A stretch of 64,000 bases of DNA, taken from positions 310,001 to 374,000 of the forward strand of contig PYSS01000019.1 of the NCBI GenBank assembly GCA_003049465.1, read 5' to 3'. The notes beneath the pieces were generated by a model that worked only from the letters and a program-made list of their open reading frames with translations, was not told where the DNA came from and ran no database searches. The position numbers and the translations under genes are program-made. Position 1 is the first letter of the stretch; the number at the start of each line of letters is the position of its first letter. This document shows, in pieces, positions 34,863 through 47,488 of this stretch. The stretch comes from Magnaporthiopsis rhizophila. Its lineage: Eukaryota; Ascomycota; Sordariomycetes; Magnaporthales; Magnaporthaceae.

Positions 34863-37800
34863 TCAGTCGGCATCCAGGAGGGCATCCATGCCATTGCGCT
34901 CGCTCTCGAGCGATTCGGGGTTCACTTCCTCGTCTTGGTTGACAAGATCCGTGAACATGCGGTCAACGTCGCCGCCTTCTTTTTCCTCGCTGCGGTCTGT
35001 GGCCTGGCTGAATCCAGGTCCGGCGCCGCTGCCCCACACGCGGGCTCCGTAAAGAGCTTCGGCATGGCGCCGCCCAGGATCAGTCCGCCCAAGGATCTCG
35101 AGGATCTTGGCCTTCTCCGTCTGGAGCGTCACATCGTCGATCTGGCCGTTGAGGATCCGCTCTTCCAGATCATGAGCCGAGGTAGATGAGCCGTTGTCCG
35201 TCATTAGGAGACGCGGACCAGGCACGGCAGACTCTTGTTCCAGGAATCCCGGGTGAATGGATCCGTTCAGCTCCACGCCATCCCGTTTTCCGTGTCCGGC
35301 GCCTGACCCCGATCGTGAGTGTTGATGACGAGGGTCCTGGGCAGACGGAGAAGCCGAGCCTGGGCCGCGAGATGGATGGGCGTGCGAGCTTCCAGAACCG
35401 CCAGAGAGCCCTGGCGTCTGGGGCAGCGATGCCGTACCCGAATTCCTGTAGAACCCGTGGCCTACGGGGCTCTGAAGAGCCGGCAGGCTTCCCTGGGAGC
35501 CAGCACCACCAGTGCCGCCGGCGGCGGCGGCAGCAGCCGCTTCCGCGTTGAGCGCCTTGCGCTTGAGGCTGTTAGCCTTTCCCCTCACGCTCTCGGGGAG
35601 CTCGTCAGCATCCTCGACTCCGTACTGGTTAAGGAGCCTCTGCAGCTTGGTCGGACGGGGCTTCCTCGTGCTCTTGGAGACCTCTATCATCGGTGGCGGC
35701 TCCGGCGCAACAGGACTCCACTTGTGCAGCTGTCGCCGGAAGAAGTTGGTCTCGAATGCGAGGAGAACCTCGGCGCCCTCCAGCTTGCGAAGGTAGAACC
35801 GCTCAACCTCAACCTCGGACGACGTGACCAAGAGTTGATTGCAGTACGGGGCAATAAAAGTCCGGAACTCTTGAGCGCAGTCGATGATCTGCTTGAGCAC
35901 GGCCTCCTCCTCTGGCTGGAATGGAAGGTCGGGTATGTCGTCGTACCACGCCATGAGGTCTTCGAGGTTCGGGCGTGATGCGTCTCGCGGAATCATAACC
36001 CGCCAGTCGCATATTGGACATGTGTACTTGTCGTCCTCGCGTACTTTGCCGCGCGCGATCTTGAGACATTTTCCGTGGTACCTAGGGTTTTGTCAGCTCA
36101 GTTCGTGCGGCACATCATCACATACTTTATCGAGAGTACTCACCACTCGTGACACAGCTCGCATTCGATCATCATTCCAGACTCGGGGCGACGGCAGATG
36201 CAGAAGACCTCTCGGAACCTCGGGTCCTCCCAGCGATGCAGCTTCGAGTCGGGCGTGTGTTCGCGCGACGACGGCTCGGCCGGAACACGAGGCTTGTCGT
36301 GTGTCGTGTCGAAGCACTCATTGTTCCGCTCGTACACGTATTCCAGGTGGCTTTTAAGGATGTGCAGCGGGGCATTGGTCTTGCCAAACAGCTTCTTTCC
36401 CCTCCGCATCCAATCCTCATGCCTCTTCTGCTCCTTCTCGAGGTCCGTGGTTCCGTGGGGCTTCGTCTGGAGCTCATCAATCCTCCTCATGATCTCACAG
36501 ACCTCGGAATACATGGGCCGCTTCTCGTAATCGGGATCGCGGCACCGCTGGTTGAGATCCGCGACCTGGCTGACCGCCTCACGCTGTTTGTGCAGGATCC
36601 GATCGACTTCGGCAAGAGTGGCTTGCGACACCGGCAGCGAGTTGGCCACTGCCTGCTGCGAGAGCGCCTCGAGCTGCGCGTAGTGGATCATCTCATTGTT
36701 GATGATCTCCTGCGCCTTGCCCTCCCACGCCTGACCTGCCGCCATCTGCTCCGTGTAGTAGACCATGTGATCATTGTACGGCCTGATCTCCAGGCGCCTG
36801 CCCTCTTCGATTAGCATTTGCACCTCGTCCAGCGTGATATAGCTGCCACGCTTTGCGCGGGCCTTCTTATACCACTTGAGCTGGTCCAAAACCCGTGAGA
36901 GCTTCTCGACTTCGGGGATGTCGACGTTAAAGTTGTGTCCCTCCTCCAAAAGTTCCTCGACGGCGTTGATGTCCTGGTTAGTCGGAGAATGCTCCAGCAT
37001 CTTTCGCGCGTTCTCTTGGAACGTCTTGATCGCGGCTGCTCGGTCCTGTAGCTGTGTGACCTCGGGGTAGTCAAATCCGATTTGTTCGGCCTCACGCAAC
37101 AGCCTGTGGATGTTTTCTAGGTTGCGCAGCTCCCTCTCCTTTTGCTCCTGAGCCGAGCTCCCGACCGATTTACGGTGCCCAGACAGCCAGCCACGCTCGG
37201 CTTTACGGCGATTCTGCTGTTTCCGCACAGTGTAGTTGGTGGCCTCGTCGACCCACCGATTGCACCGTTCCACAAACTCTCTCAGGAGAGGCAGCGACGG
37301 GAGATCGTAGGGGATCTTCTCACCCTCGTTCAGCAGAGTCCGAAGGGTCTTGAGGGATGGTGTGGTCTCCTCGTCAAGAATCTTGGTGTACTTCTCCTCC
37401 CACACCTCGGGCAGGTTGGCTTTGTCTGCAACCTTCCGGTACGTCGCTGATATGATGTCTTCCGGCTTTCGGTAGACGACCATGTGCTGGTCGCCGTTGA
37501 AGCGGCTTTTCTCCGGAGCATCGCAGCATGGCTGGTGTCCGGCGTGCAGCAGACAGAGGACCTGTCCGGATTTCAAGCACTTGAATCTAGAGAGATACGT
37601 GAATGCCTTGCAGTATGCGCACTGGTATTCCTCTTCGGGCACATCTTCGTCGTCGACATGGAAGATCAACGGACACGACGACTCTTCCTCGCCACCGATG
37701 GCGCAGACGTGCGGCGAAGGCTCCTTGTGCTTCGCGATGAAGTCCAGACGCTGCGCAAGTTCCCTGTCGTGGATGCGCTCAAGCGCCGGAGCAAGCCACT

Positions 37801-40800
37801 TGGCGGTTTGGATGGTGAGACCACCAGACGCGATGCCCTCGGCGGCTGTCCAGAGAAGCTCGTCGTGTGAGAAACAAGGCTGCCTCCGGAACAGCTGCAG
37901 TCTCTCAACCCCAGCCAGGCCGAATGGCTCCCAGTCGCATGGCGCGAAGTTGACGGCCTCGTTGAAGTTGAAACCGTGGTTGAATCCGGCATGGTAGGCC
38001 TGTGGAAACGTGATGACGAGCTGGCCTGCACGCTGGTCTAGCGCATACACCCGAACGCCCGCCTTGCGCAGCTGCTCGGGCGGCAGTAGGGTGACGAGCT
38101 GAAACAGGAGATCAGGCTGTGTCGCGAACAACTCAGGGATGGCTTCTCTCATGGCCGCCTCAAACTTCTCTGCATCCTCCCCCGGTATGCCGTACCAGGT
38201 CTTGGTGGCCCCAAAGTGCTGGTAGTTGGCCGAATATGAATAGTGGTCCTCATTGTGCCAGCAGAAGGTGGAGAATATCATGCCGACATAGACCCATGGC
38301 ACCGTCATTCCGGAGATGTCGGACTTGATATACCGGAACAGACTCTCGGGGTGCAGAGGCAGGAGGTTGAGGTTCCAGGGGTCGTTCGAGTAGGGGTCGT
38401 CGGGGTTCTTCTCAGCCGTGGGGAAGCCGGATCCGTGGGTTGTGCAGTGGATATCGGCACCGTACTCGACCTCGACTGTCTCGTCCCTGCTCCCAACTAG
38501 CCTCCAAAACTCGCGCTCTACATCGTCTTCTGTAACAGGCCGATGGCAGTTCAGCACAGGATCCAGAGGCATCTTGTTCTCGAAGTAAACCTGTTTGAAA
38601 TCCGCAGCCTTCTCCTGGAACTGTTTCAGCGAGTAGAGGCCGCCCTCCTCGAAACCGAAGTTGCCGTCGCCGACGAGACATCGCGGGCAGTTCCATTCGG
38701 TGTCAGGCCTCGTCTTCAGCGGGGGGTCGAGACAACTACCGTGGTATCCAAGGTCACAGCTCTCACAGGTCACGCGGAAGCCGACGTCGGTGCCTTTGCC
38801 ACATAGATTGCATTTCTGAGAAGGAACAGGTCAGTAACCAACACTAAAGAAAAATAAGACACGAGCTGCGTTGTCGGCGATGTTGCTGCGGGTTGTGGTT
38901 AGGTGCTGCACTCACCTCAGTCGACGGTGTGGAGTCGTCCTTTGGAATCCGGGGCAAGGATGGTCGAAATAGTGTCATGTGCGACCCAGCCACGGTTGGT
39001 ACGTTCTCTGCAGGAATGCGCATGCATTAGCCGGTTTGGTTCTCCAATCAGCTCCGAGCAAACCTCGGCAGGCAGCGAAGTGGAAATCCTTGGGTCCCCA
39101 ATCGCGAACCCCTGTAAGTGCATGCCTGGACCCAATCGGCAGCCAGCCCCCATTTACGGGAGGGTTGCTTGGGCTGACGCCGCCCTGTCCACAAGGGCAA
39201 TGACTGCAGCAGAGGTGTGCGCGAATAAACAGGGAGGAAAGGAAAAACCCAGAAAGGAATAAGCACAAATAGAAACTGCGACCCGAGCGCTGGGGGGCAA
39301 AACGCTGGTATGTGTGGGAATTCGAGGCCCGAGAACCTAAAGGGGATGTCCGAGCCCTCCAGGATCGCCAGCCTCATGTGCAGATTGATGAAACGAGTAA
39401 ATGGTCGAGATTGATGTGACAGCCCAATCGACAGGGCGGTGAAGAAACAAACTTACCCTTTTTGATGCGCTTACTCCTTCGGCTGCTGGCATCCATGTCT
39501 TCCTTCTCGCCCGCAATGTCGTTCTTGGCATCCATACTGTCGCAGCTAAGCTGTCGTTTGAGGGCGTTTGCCGGGCCAAGCCCGGACGGGCGGTATTCGG
39601 GCGTGTTCTTCGCAGACGCCAGCGCGCTGCCAGGCCTGGATGGCGTGAATGGCTTCGATTCAGCCGCGGACAGCTTGTTGACACTCGTGAAGCCAGAGTT
39701 GACGGCAGTGAATCCCCCACCTGAGTTGATAGCAGTGAAGCCTGACTGCGCTGCTGATGGCGCGCCAGAGGCCGCCGACGAATCGCCGTCCTGTTCCTTC
39801 CCAATGGTCGCCTGAAGCGCGCCCGACGCATGTCTAGCGGGGGAGTCGCTTCTCAAGCTCGCAGGGGTGTTGACCGTCGATCGCTTCATCGGGCTCGGGG
39901 CCGGGCTGGGTGTGAGCGGGCCGCCATATTCGAGCTCTAGCTGCTGGTGCACACCGGGCCTGGCTGCGCGCAGGTACTCCTCGTACGGACAGAGGAACTT
40001 CTGGTACGAGTTCTTCAAGGAAGTTGAGAGGGACGACATGATCTTCCCGCTGTAGCCTAGATCCCGCCCTATCTCGGCCCATTTCTTGGACTTGCAGACC
40101 TTGTCGAATCCACCGCGGTTCTCGACCGCCTTCTTCAGCCGATATAGGTCGAGGGGTTTCTTGTCGACGAACGGAAGTCGGATATCTTTGCCGTTTTGAT
40201 TGTGGTATTTGACGAGCGCATCGACGTAGTTCATGTTGACTCGAGTGTCTAGACAGAAGCGCGAGGCGGGTTAGTTGCTGAGGGAAGGTGCCCAGGGGCT
40301 CCATGAGGAACATCCGGTACTTACTGCCCTCAACAGAGTTCAGCTCCTGCTTCCGGGTGCGGAAGTGGAATTTCTACAAACGCGATGGAACGTCAGCGAC
40401 GACAGTCCTCCTAAGCTCTCTCCAAACGCGCCGCAAAGGAGGGAGGTTCATAGTGCCCCGACGCGACAGCTTCCAGTGCATCCTACCTGTGTGTCAATCG
40501 CGAATGGAGGATTCCAGGTTTCTGGAGGCACGATCTTGCAAAGGCCGTATTTCCTGCCCTCGGGCGAGATCTTCCTCATGTACTCCATTGGGTCCTCCCA
40601 TTCCTCGGCGGTGGGATAGTATGTGGGCGCCTCCTCCAAGTCGTGCGGCCGGTTTTTGCGCTTTGGGGGCTCGCGGCTGGCCGTCGGTTGGCCTCTCCTC
40701 TCCACCGAGTTGAGATCGAGCGGCAGGCTCGTCATCGAGCTCAGCAGCGGCTGCTGGGGGTTGTTTGGGTGGTAGCCGTTCGAGTTGACCTGGGCTGTGT

Positions 40801-40942
40801 TCGCTTTCGAGCCGCCGTTGGAGGATCCATGGCCAACAGAGGCATTGACTGCCGGCGAGCCTCGTGCGCTGGCATTCGTACTGGAGACGCCTCCGCCTGC
40901 GGAGGCCGACAGGCTGGCGCCGGCTGACGGAGCTGGCGCCAT
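34863..40942 (-). CDS. kdm5: KDM5/Lid2-type JmjC histone H3K4 demethylase
   Basis: Six exons, complement(34863..36081, 36144..38815, 38916..39007, 39457..40248, 40325..40373, 40488..40942 with the boundary base 40487 included in the first exon), encode about 1759 aa; phases agree at every joint. In order: a disordered N-terminus; JmjN (APTYYPTAEEWEDPMEY); an ARID DNA-binding domain at about 172-265 (DALVKYHNQNGKDI, GGFDKVCKSKKWAEIGRDLG); PHD1 at about 464-515 (CNLCGKG, CESCDLGYHGSCLDPP); JmjC with iron ligands His650, Glu652 (WHNEDHYSYS) and His738 (AYHAGFN); a C5HC2 zinc finger; the PLU-1 helical region; and a C-terminal PHD (CICRRPES, CPICDW) split by an intron. All catalytic residues are present. 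It should remove H3K4 methyl marks. Intron 3 (39008-39456, 449 nt) is much longer than the others. Confidence 0.95.
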
Positions 40943-43466
40943 GGCGCTTTCGACAGGGCGCAAGGCGAATGGACGCGGGTGTCGAGTCGGATACGATACG
41001 GGGGACGGTGGTGGTGCCGTCAATCAGAAGATGTCCAGGGCGTGGCCGGGCGCCAGAAAGGCCATTTGATGGGTTATAGCAGGGCGTGAACAGGGGGCTG
41101 CATATGCGGATGTCGCATGACCGACGGGGAAGGAGGCCCGCAAAACAGCGACAGCCGTGGAAGTGTTCGGATTTCGCTGGCGCAAGAGAGGCGGACGCGG
41201 GTGCGTGGGCTTTGATGTCGCAGTATCAGAAGCTCGGCGAAGGGATGGAGAGTGAAATATGGGGGTTCAAGTTGGTCGGGGTGGTGGGATCGGCCCTCAT
41301 GCGAGGACGAGAGCAAAGCATAAATGGGCGGGCGACTCCACAGCCGAGAGGTACAAGGTACAACCAAACCAACCCAAATACCGCCGTCGGAACTCAAGGC
41401 TGAGCTGGGGAAGCTACGGCCTATTACGGACGGGGGATAGGAGAATCGCGCAGAGGCAGGGGTGTATGTGTGAGGAAGAAAAATGGAAAGCGTGCGTCGT
41501 TGCAAACATGGGCGAACAACCAACCCCATGCAGCGGACGGGACTTGCACGAAGGAGAGGGTTGAGGTTGAGGTTTGTTTGGAAACAGGAAACGCAGGAGG
41601 AGTGAGGAGTGAGGTGGGAAAACCCTGCCGGGGTGTGTGGGTGGCCGAGAAGGTGTGGGTGGCCGAGAAGGGAGAAGAATAGGTAGGGCGAGATATTGGG
41701 GGAGAAGCGGAACGGAGTCAGGGTCTCAACTGGGCGCTGGGCCGGGTCGGTACATGGGCCAAGCAACGGACCACATAAAGACGACCAGGCTGGCCGGGAG
41801 TAGGCGTTTTGCGATGTGGGCGGGAGGCAAGGCAACATTCAATGAATGCCGTCAGAACCTCCCTTCCTCTTTGGTAAAGGTACCGAGCTAGCGCAGACAC
41901 GCTCCATCCATGTGGGTGGGTCCGCAATGGGAGGAGGATACGCAGTACATCGGTCACAACGCGAAAACCCATTTACACAAGTCATGGATAGATAGCACCG
42001 GAAACCTACCAGATTCCCCATCTAGGTCTAACGGCTTCAATCAGTGGGACACCCGGCTCAGTAGGGCAGCAAGGAAGCAGCTTGGCCGCGTCGCGTCTGC
42101 AGGCGGGCAGCTGGGCCAGCCGAGCTGATGATTTTTATAGCCTTTGTGCTACCGTGGATCAAAGGGGCGCCCTAATATCTACCTAGGTGCTGCCGTGTTC
42201 GAGACTTTTCGATAAGGGAGACGCAGCAAGCACATCGCTCTTCAAGGGGACTGTTTGCGACACCGTGCGCTAGTCGGACAGCCCAAGACCGAAGATGTGG
42301 GGACGTGCCGCGAAGGTGGTAGCTGGGGCAGGACCGGGCAGCCAATGCCACGCTCACTGCAAACCTCCTCACGACGCAAAAGAATTGCTGTGAATCATGC
42401 GTGCTGGATGTGACCGGCTGACGCGCACGGCCCCATCATGAGAGCCAAAGATTCAAGAGCGCCAAACATCCATGCATTACAGCTTAGAAATATCACTAGA
42501 CGGCCATTCTTATAGGGACCCTATTGCTTGATTCTAAAAGTGCCTGTTTCTGGATTGCGCCCTCCAATTTTCTATTGATATTGCCCCCATGCTGTTGGCG
42601 TTTCGATCAGGAATGTGGCGGCCGAGTGAGTGCGATGGGGTCCATTGTGTGCGCGAGACTAAGACGAGGGCGAGTGGGTCAGAAGACAGGGAATGGAAGC
42701 TGGAGAATAAGAAAGGGAGCGAGGATACGCTCCTGGAGGTCGGTTAAACATGGGTTAAAAACTCACTAAACTGATACGGATTCATCTTATGCACAAGGTG
42801 AGGAAAGAGGTATGGTACACTGTGACTGTCCTTACCAGCCCAACATGCGGGATTACACCGCGGATCGCTCGGGTGAGTGCGTGAAGGTAGGTGACGCAAC
42901 CTACCAGTGGTAGTCTGCAGAGATGCGCACGCATGCCTCTTGGTCGTCGCCGAAAAAGGTCGGGGGCACCGGGCTCGGCATCAGATATTGGCAGCACTCA
43001 GCGGGGCGACAGGGATTTCGAGCGGCGCCCAATCAACTGTTGCTTGACGTTCGGAGCGGCCCCACCCACCCAGCGCGGGGCGATGACATTGGCACGCTGA
43101 CCTCAGCTGCGTGCCTAGGCCAGGCCAGAAACTCGCTCCCCTGACGCTGGGTAGGTTGCGGAGCTTCCATGGGGCCCGATTAAGATTTTGCCTCATCGCA
43201 CATTGGAGTAATCACCTGGTAATCTTTCCAGCTTTAGCTGCACGGCAAACCTGACGCCATTCCCGAACGAAAGCGCATGGAAACCAATCCCTTGCGGAAA
43301 AACCACGGTGAATAATAATCCGAGCGGGCATTATATATCACATGGTATATATATGCCTGTCTAAGAGCCACCGACCCCTCTGGGCTGTAAATATCCAAGG
43401 CAGCTTGATGACCGAACTGCGAACTCTCAGCACAATAAATTATCATGAAGTCATAAAACCTAACTT
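40943..43466. other. 2.5-kb region upstream of KDM5
   Basis: It contains the KDM5 leader and promoter on the minus strand and the Slx1 3' region. Minus-strand 41074-41838 is open for 254 codons from an ATG, ending 131 nt before the KDM5 start. It is Pro/Ser/Leu/His-rich and looks like pyrimidine-rich leader sequence rather than protein. An 18-bp direct repeat (gtgtgggtggccgagaag) occurs twice at about 41635-41672. Confidence 0.45.
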
Positions 43467-44531
43467 CTACGGTTTAGCCTTCCGGCGCCGGGACTTGAGA
43501 AGCTTATCTACCTCCTTTGGAGCCCTGGTCCGGAGAGTAAGCTCCTTCATCATGTCACACCACTTCACATCGGCCCGGCACCTCGGGCACGACCCCTGGA
43601 CCGGAAGAATCTCGGCATCGCCTTGGGCGCCGAGGATGTGCCGGCTCCAGCAGGAGACGTGCCCAACACCTTCGCAGCCCTCGTTCGTGCAGATGGCCAG
43701 CAATCCCTTGCCAGCCTCCTGCGGCTCGCTGCAGACCACGCAGTTGCCCTCGCGCTCAAATTCAAATACAGAGCGCCCCTTGGCCACATAATTCTCCAGC
43801 GGGGTATAATCAAGGGGCAGCGCGTGAATCCCCCACGGGTTTGCTATCATATCCTCGTCTTCCGATGAGCTAGCCACGGCGTCCCCTGATTTCATCGTCT
43901 TTTTCCTCGTAGCTCCTGCCTCCGGCGTGGGCTCGAAATCTGCCACGACTTCAAGATTCTCCCGTGGGGCCGCGCTGCTCGAGGCGAGACACTTGTTCCA
44001 TTCTTTATAGGCGTCGCGTGCAAAGAAATGCAGCCTCAGCGGCCACCGGGCAAAGCTGGGCACTCGGAGGAGCAGGTGCACATTTGAGATAATGGAGGCG
44101 AGGCTAGCCTGCGGTTTTTTCGGCATCCCATTCCGCTTCCTTCCCTTGGCTTTACTTATGCGCTCGTCGGACGGAATGTGGAGGGAAATATGGGGGTTGG
44201 TGAGAGCCCATCTGAGAGTAGGACGTAAATGTAAGCAACTCTGTGGTCGAGCGGCTTTGGTGCTAAATACACCGAGGAATGGGTGGATAGCCTACTCGAA
44301 CTTGAGTGCCCCAACCATGCTAGGGAATCCGGAGACAAGCCCGATCATCTCCCAAGGCCTGAGGGTAACCCGCGATGTCTTGGCGGCGCCGCCCCGCGCA
44401 TCGCCGTTGTGCTGCTTGAGCCGCCGCGGAGGGTTCGGGGTCGAGCCTATGTACAGTGATGCGAGGCGCACGGTCGACCGAAGGACATAAACCGTGTATA
44501 GGGCGGGTATGGGCTTTGTGTTGGTAGCCAT
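43467..44531 (-). CDS. slx1: Structure-specific endonuclease subunit Slx1
   Basis: Two exons, complement(43467..44211, 44296..44531), encode 326 aa; the 84-nt intron joins GALKFE|WALTNPHIS. The N-terminal GIY-YIG nuclease domain is clear: YTVYVLRS, LYIGSTPNPPRRLKQHNG and the arginine in KTSRVTLRPWEM. The C-terminal zinc-binding RING/PHD-like finger has its Cys/His set (CVVCSE, CTNEGCEGVGHVSCWSRHIL, GSCPRC). Slx1 is the catalytic subunit that, with Slx4, cuts branched DNA such as Holliday junctions and stalled forks. A basic C-terminus (KLLKSRRRKAKP) ends the protein. Length is usual for fungi. Confidence 0.95.
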
Positions 44532-45278
44532 GTCGTCGGTCGCCGGAGAAGCATTTTAGTTCCGGATATCTCGTCCGGAATGGCCTACGGCGGAACGTGG
44601 TCGAGACACGCATACAACGATGCGGCCGGAAGAGCGAGCATTGGTGGCACAAATATGTTTGCCTTGCCGAATCTCTGATCTCTGCCTGCGTTTGCGGGGT
44701 GTTCTTAGCGACGTCGGCAGGCTTCAAATGCTCTGTTGTCAACGCGCCTCGTGGCTTAAGTGGGGCCACAGTCAGGGGCGATCAGATCGTCCGGGCATGC
44801 CGAGCGAAGGAAGCACATGCTACTTCCGCGCCCCACTGTCGGAAGAAAAGGCGCTGTTTCCTGTGGGCCATGCCAAATTCAACGACCTGAGGCAGGAAAA
44901 GATCTAGCGACCAGTCAAGTTCAGTTCAATCTATCAGTTCGTTGACCATCTAGACCCAACTATCGCCTGGTATCAGTATCTATCATTACGACTATCATTA
45001 AACCAAATCTATTTCGCGTCCGCAATCGAAAGAACACCGATGCGGGGTCCCGAGGCCGTGGCAGAGGCACCAGTGGGCCCAGTGACTCAACGTGAGCTTC
45101 AGGATAACCACCAACCCGCGGCAGCATTCAACGCAACAACCCCAATCAGAGAGATACTGGGCGCTTTCCGCCGAGCTGCATTGGGATTCGATCCGCCTGC
45201 TGTTGGTGTGATGTTTGGACCTTGAGTTCGAGACACTAGGGCGCCGGATTTCCGCATGTCAGCAGCTGGACCAGGACA
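44532..45278. other. Intergenic between Slx1 and LPMO genes
   Basis: It contains the Slx1 promoter and the LPMO 3' end. No gene is seen. Confidence 0.5.
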
Positions 45279-46107
45279 TTATGAGCCAGTATCTGGGTAG
45301 CCAAGACCCTTCCTGATCAGATAGTCTGAAGCAACACCCTGGGGTGACGGCGTCGCATAGGAGGCGTCTTTCGTAGGGCTTACCTGGCGAGGTGCAGGCC
45401 CCGTTCGCTGGCGAACCTTGCCTTTTGGTGACGGTGCAGTTACCAACCGGGTCGGCAAACTGGTTTCCCGTCTTATCCACGTTGGGGCCCGGATCCGGGA
45501 TCAAGGGGTCGCTGTCCTCGACTGTCAAACACCCGTTGTTGAGGTTGGCCAGGAACGGAGCCGGACGATCCCCGAACGCGACCTTTTCCCCACAGCCGCC
45601 ACCGCCGATGATCTCGACCGACGCGCAGTTCATATAGAACTCTCGGAACCCGATTCGATTAAGCCAGGTCCAGGCGAACAGCGACTGGCCCGATGGTGCG
45701 TCCGGGGGTATCTGGAACTTGAAGGGGCCAGGCCCGGGACAGGCTCCCATCCAGGTGTGGATGACGTTGAAGGTTCTGCCGCCATCGTAGGACAGCGAGG
45801 CCTGGCAGCTGCCGCCGCCGTGAGGAGCGCTTCCGTTGATGATCAGCTCATACGTGCTGCCCGCCTGCCATTTGGCCACGCTGGCGCCCGATGCCGTCCC
45901 GAGGAGCTTGTGGTTACCCCTGCATGGGAAGTCGGTGCCGTTCGCCTTTGGGTCAAGCGGGGAGGATAGGGCGTAGTCTCTGTCGTCTAACTGTGTGCTT
46001 GGGTTGTCAAAGCCGCCCAGTGCTGGAGGCTTTTCCATATACATGTGCGCCTGGGTGGTGCCGGCGAGGGCCGTAACGGCCCAAAGGCAAAAGTTAGTAG
46101 CCCGCAT
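45279..46107 (-). CDS. Secreted lytic polysaccharide monooxygenase, AA11-like
   Basis: Preferred model complement(45279..45325, 45384..46107), 256 aa, with a 58-nt intron. A signal peptide of 20 residues ends in TQA, exposing His21 as the mature N-terminus (HMYMEKPP). His21 and His96 (SAPHGGGSCQ) would form the copper histidine brace. FAWTWLNRIGFREFYMNCA is the conserved C-terminal core with the axial aromatic residue. This layout is that of chitin-active AA11 LPMOs, copper enzymes that cut crystalline polysaccharide oxidatively. The spliced end reads DYLIRKGLGYPDTGS. If the intron is retained the frame stays open to 45259, giving 282 aa with a CC-containing tail, so the 3' structure needs transcripts. 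AA11 over other LPMO families is from memory of conserved motifs. Confidence 0.8.
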
Positions 46108-47488
46108 AGTTGCCCCAGACGATGAAGACGCCGCGGTGAGAGCATTTTTCTTGGCTTGGCATTTGGTGCGCGAGGCGAAGCCTCTTGTAGAAAGCCATGG
46201 CCCCAGTGCGGTTGGTGGTCGCGCTTCAGCCGCACAGCTGCGCCCAATTCCCCGAGAACCACCCGCACCGTCGCTTCGCCAATTGCTGGATGCCAGCGCA
46301 CAGCGCCCTCTCCCTGTCAAGCCTGCCTCTTGCTCTCTGTATTTCCACGTCACCGCTTATGGTTTACCCTCTTGCAGAACCTGCCTTGCCCATGCTGACA
46401 GGTGCAGAGATTCTCCCAGCCTGCCTTACAAGCCCCGGCTAGCGGCTGACTTGGCACTGTCTGCCTACCACAGGCCACGGGGCCGGCTGTGAGATTGCGC
46501 TGGGGGGCTATTGGTCCCATGTGCACACAGGATTGTGTCCACAGCAGCGGCGGACCGTCACATGCATGGTCGCATGTCTTGAACCCAAAGTCGCGTCTGC
46601 ACGTGGCAAGCATGGTGAATCTAGACACAATCCTCTGCTCATGTTTCTGGCACGGCTTACAAAAACGCTAGTTAGCCGCAGTGCCTTGGATATAAAGCAA
46701 AAGAAATGTGCTGCATAAAATGTATTGGGCAGTTCATGCTTCGTCACCCTGGCCAACTCAGGTCGTAAGCCCGTGAAGAGAAAATATATTAAAAAGTGCC
46801 CTGGAAATATGGCAACTTCTCAAACCCTAGCTCGAAGCATGTATTTTCTATTAAAACCATTAAGAGCAACATTCATATCTCTTCATTTACTTTTTAATGG
46901 TATCCCGTAAGGTATTTGGAAGCCAGTGCAGCAGTCGAATCTTAGAGCAGACACGGACCCTAACCCTCCGATCAGTTGGCACACGGTTCGACAAACGCGC
47001 CACCATCACTCGTTACCAACTCCTCAAAGAGCCACAAAATGCTGAATGAGATTTACATGCTAATGATATATAGAGGGAGGCTGTAAGCCTGCAGGCCGTT
47101 TCGGAAATCTGTTGGTTGAACAGCCGCGCACTTCGGAGCCTCTGAGCGACTGCTGTTGTGCCACAGACGGAATGCGCACTGCGCCACAAGAACGGCTTTC
47201 CCTGGTCACGAGTGGGTCCGCGCGTCAACAGGGCCTCCTTCCTGGCCGACGTGCAGGACACGGCCGCCAGAGCAGCTGAGGAATCCGCCGCCCAGTACGA
47301 GCAGCGTTTCGAGACGCAGGACCTCGGAATTGACCCTGTGGAGACAGTCGGCCGGCTCCCAGGAAGTGTACCCGGAACCAGCGGCAGAAAAAAAAAAAAA
47401 AAAACAGCAACAGCAACAGCAGCCGCTCGTGTCCATCTCAGCGGACCTTGTGCCGGCTGCTGCCGCTGCCGCCGCCTCCATCGCCGCC
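46108..47488. other. Divergent promoter region, LPMO / Gtr1
   Basis: No gene is supported. The centre (46670-46920) is AT-rich and carries a perfect 10-bp inverted repeat. Close to the gtr1 start there is a 17-nt A run followed by CAGCAA/CAG repeats (about 47388-47423). Confidence 0.45.
46788..46898. repeat. AT-rich element bounded by 10-bp inverted repeats
   Basis: attaaaaagt at 46788-46797 and its exact complement actttttaat at 46889-46898 enclose a 91-bp AT-rich core in otherwise GC-richer DNA. No target-site duplication is evident. A MITE relic or chance are both possible. Confidence 0.3.

Noticed and set aside
46965..46976. Telomere-like ccctaaccct
   Set aside because: A single copy in internal sequence; chance occurrence.
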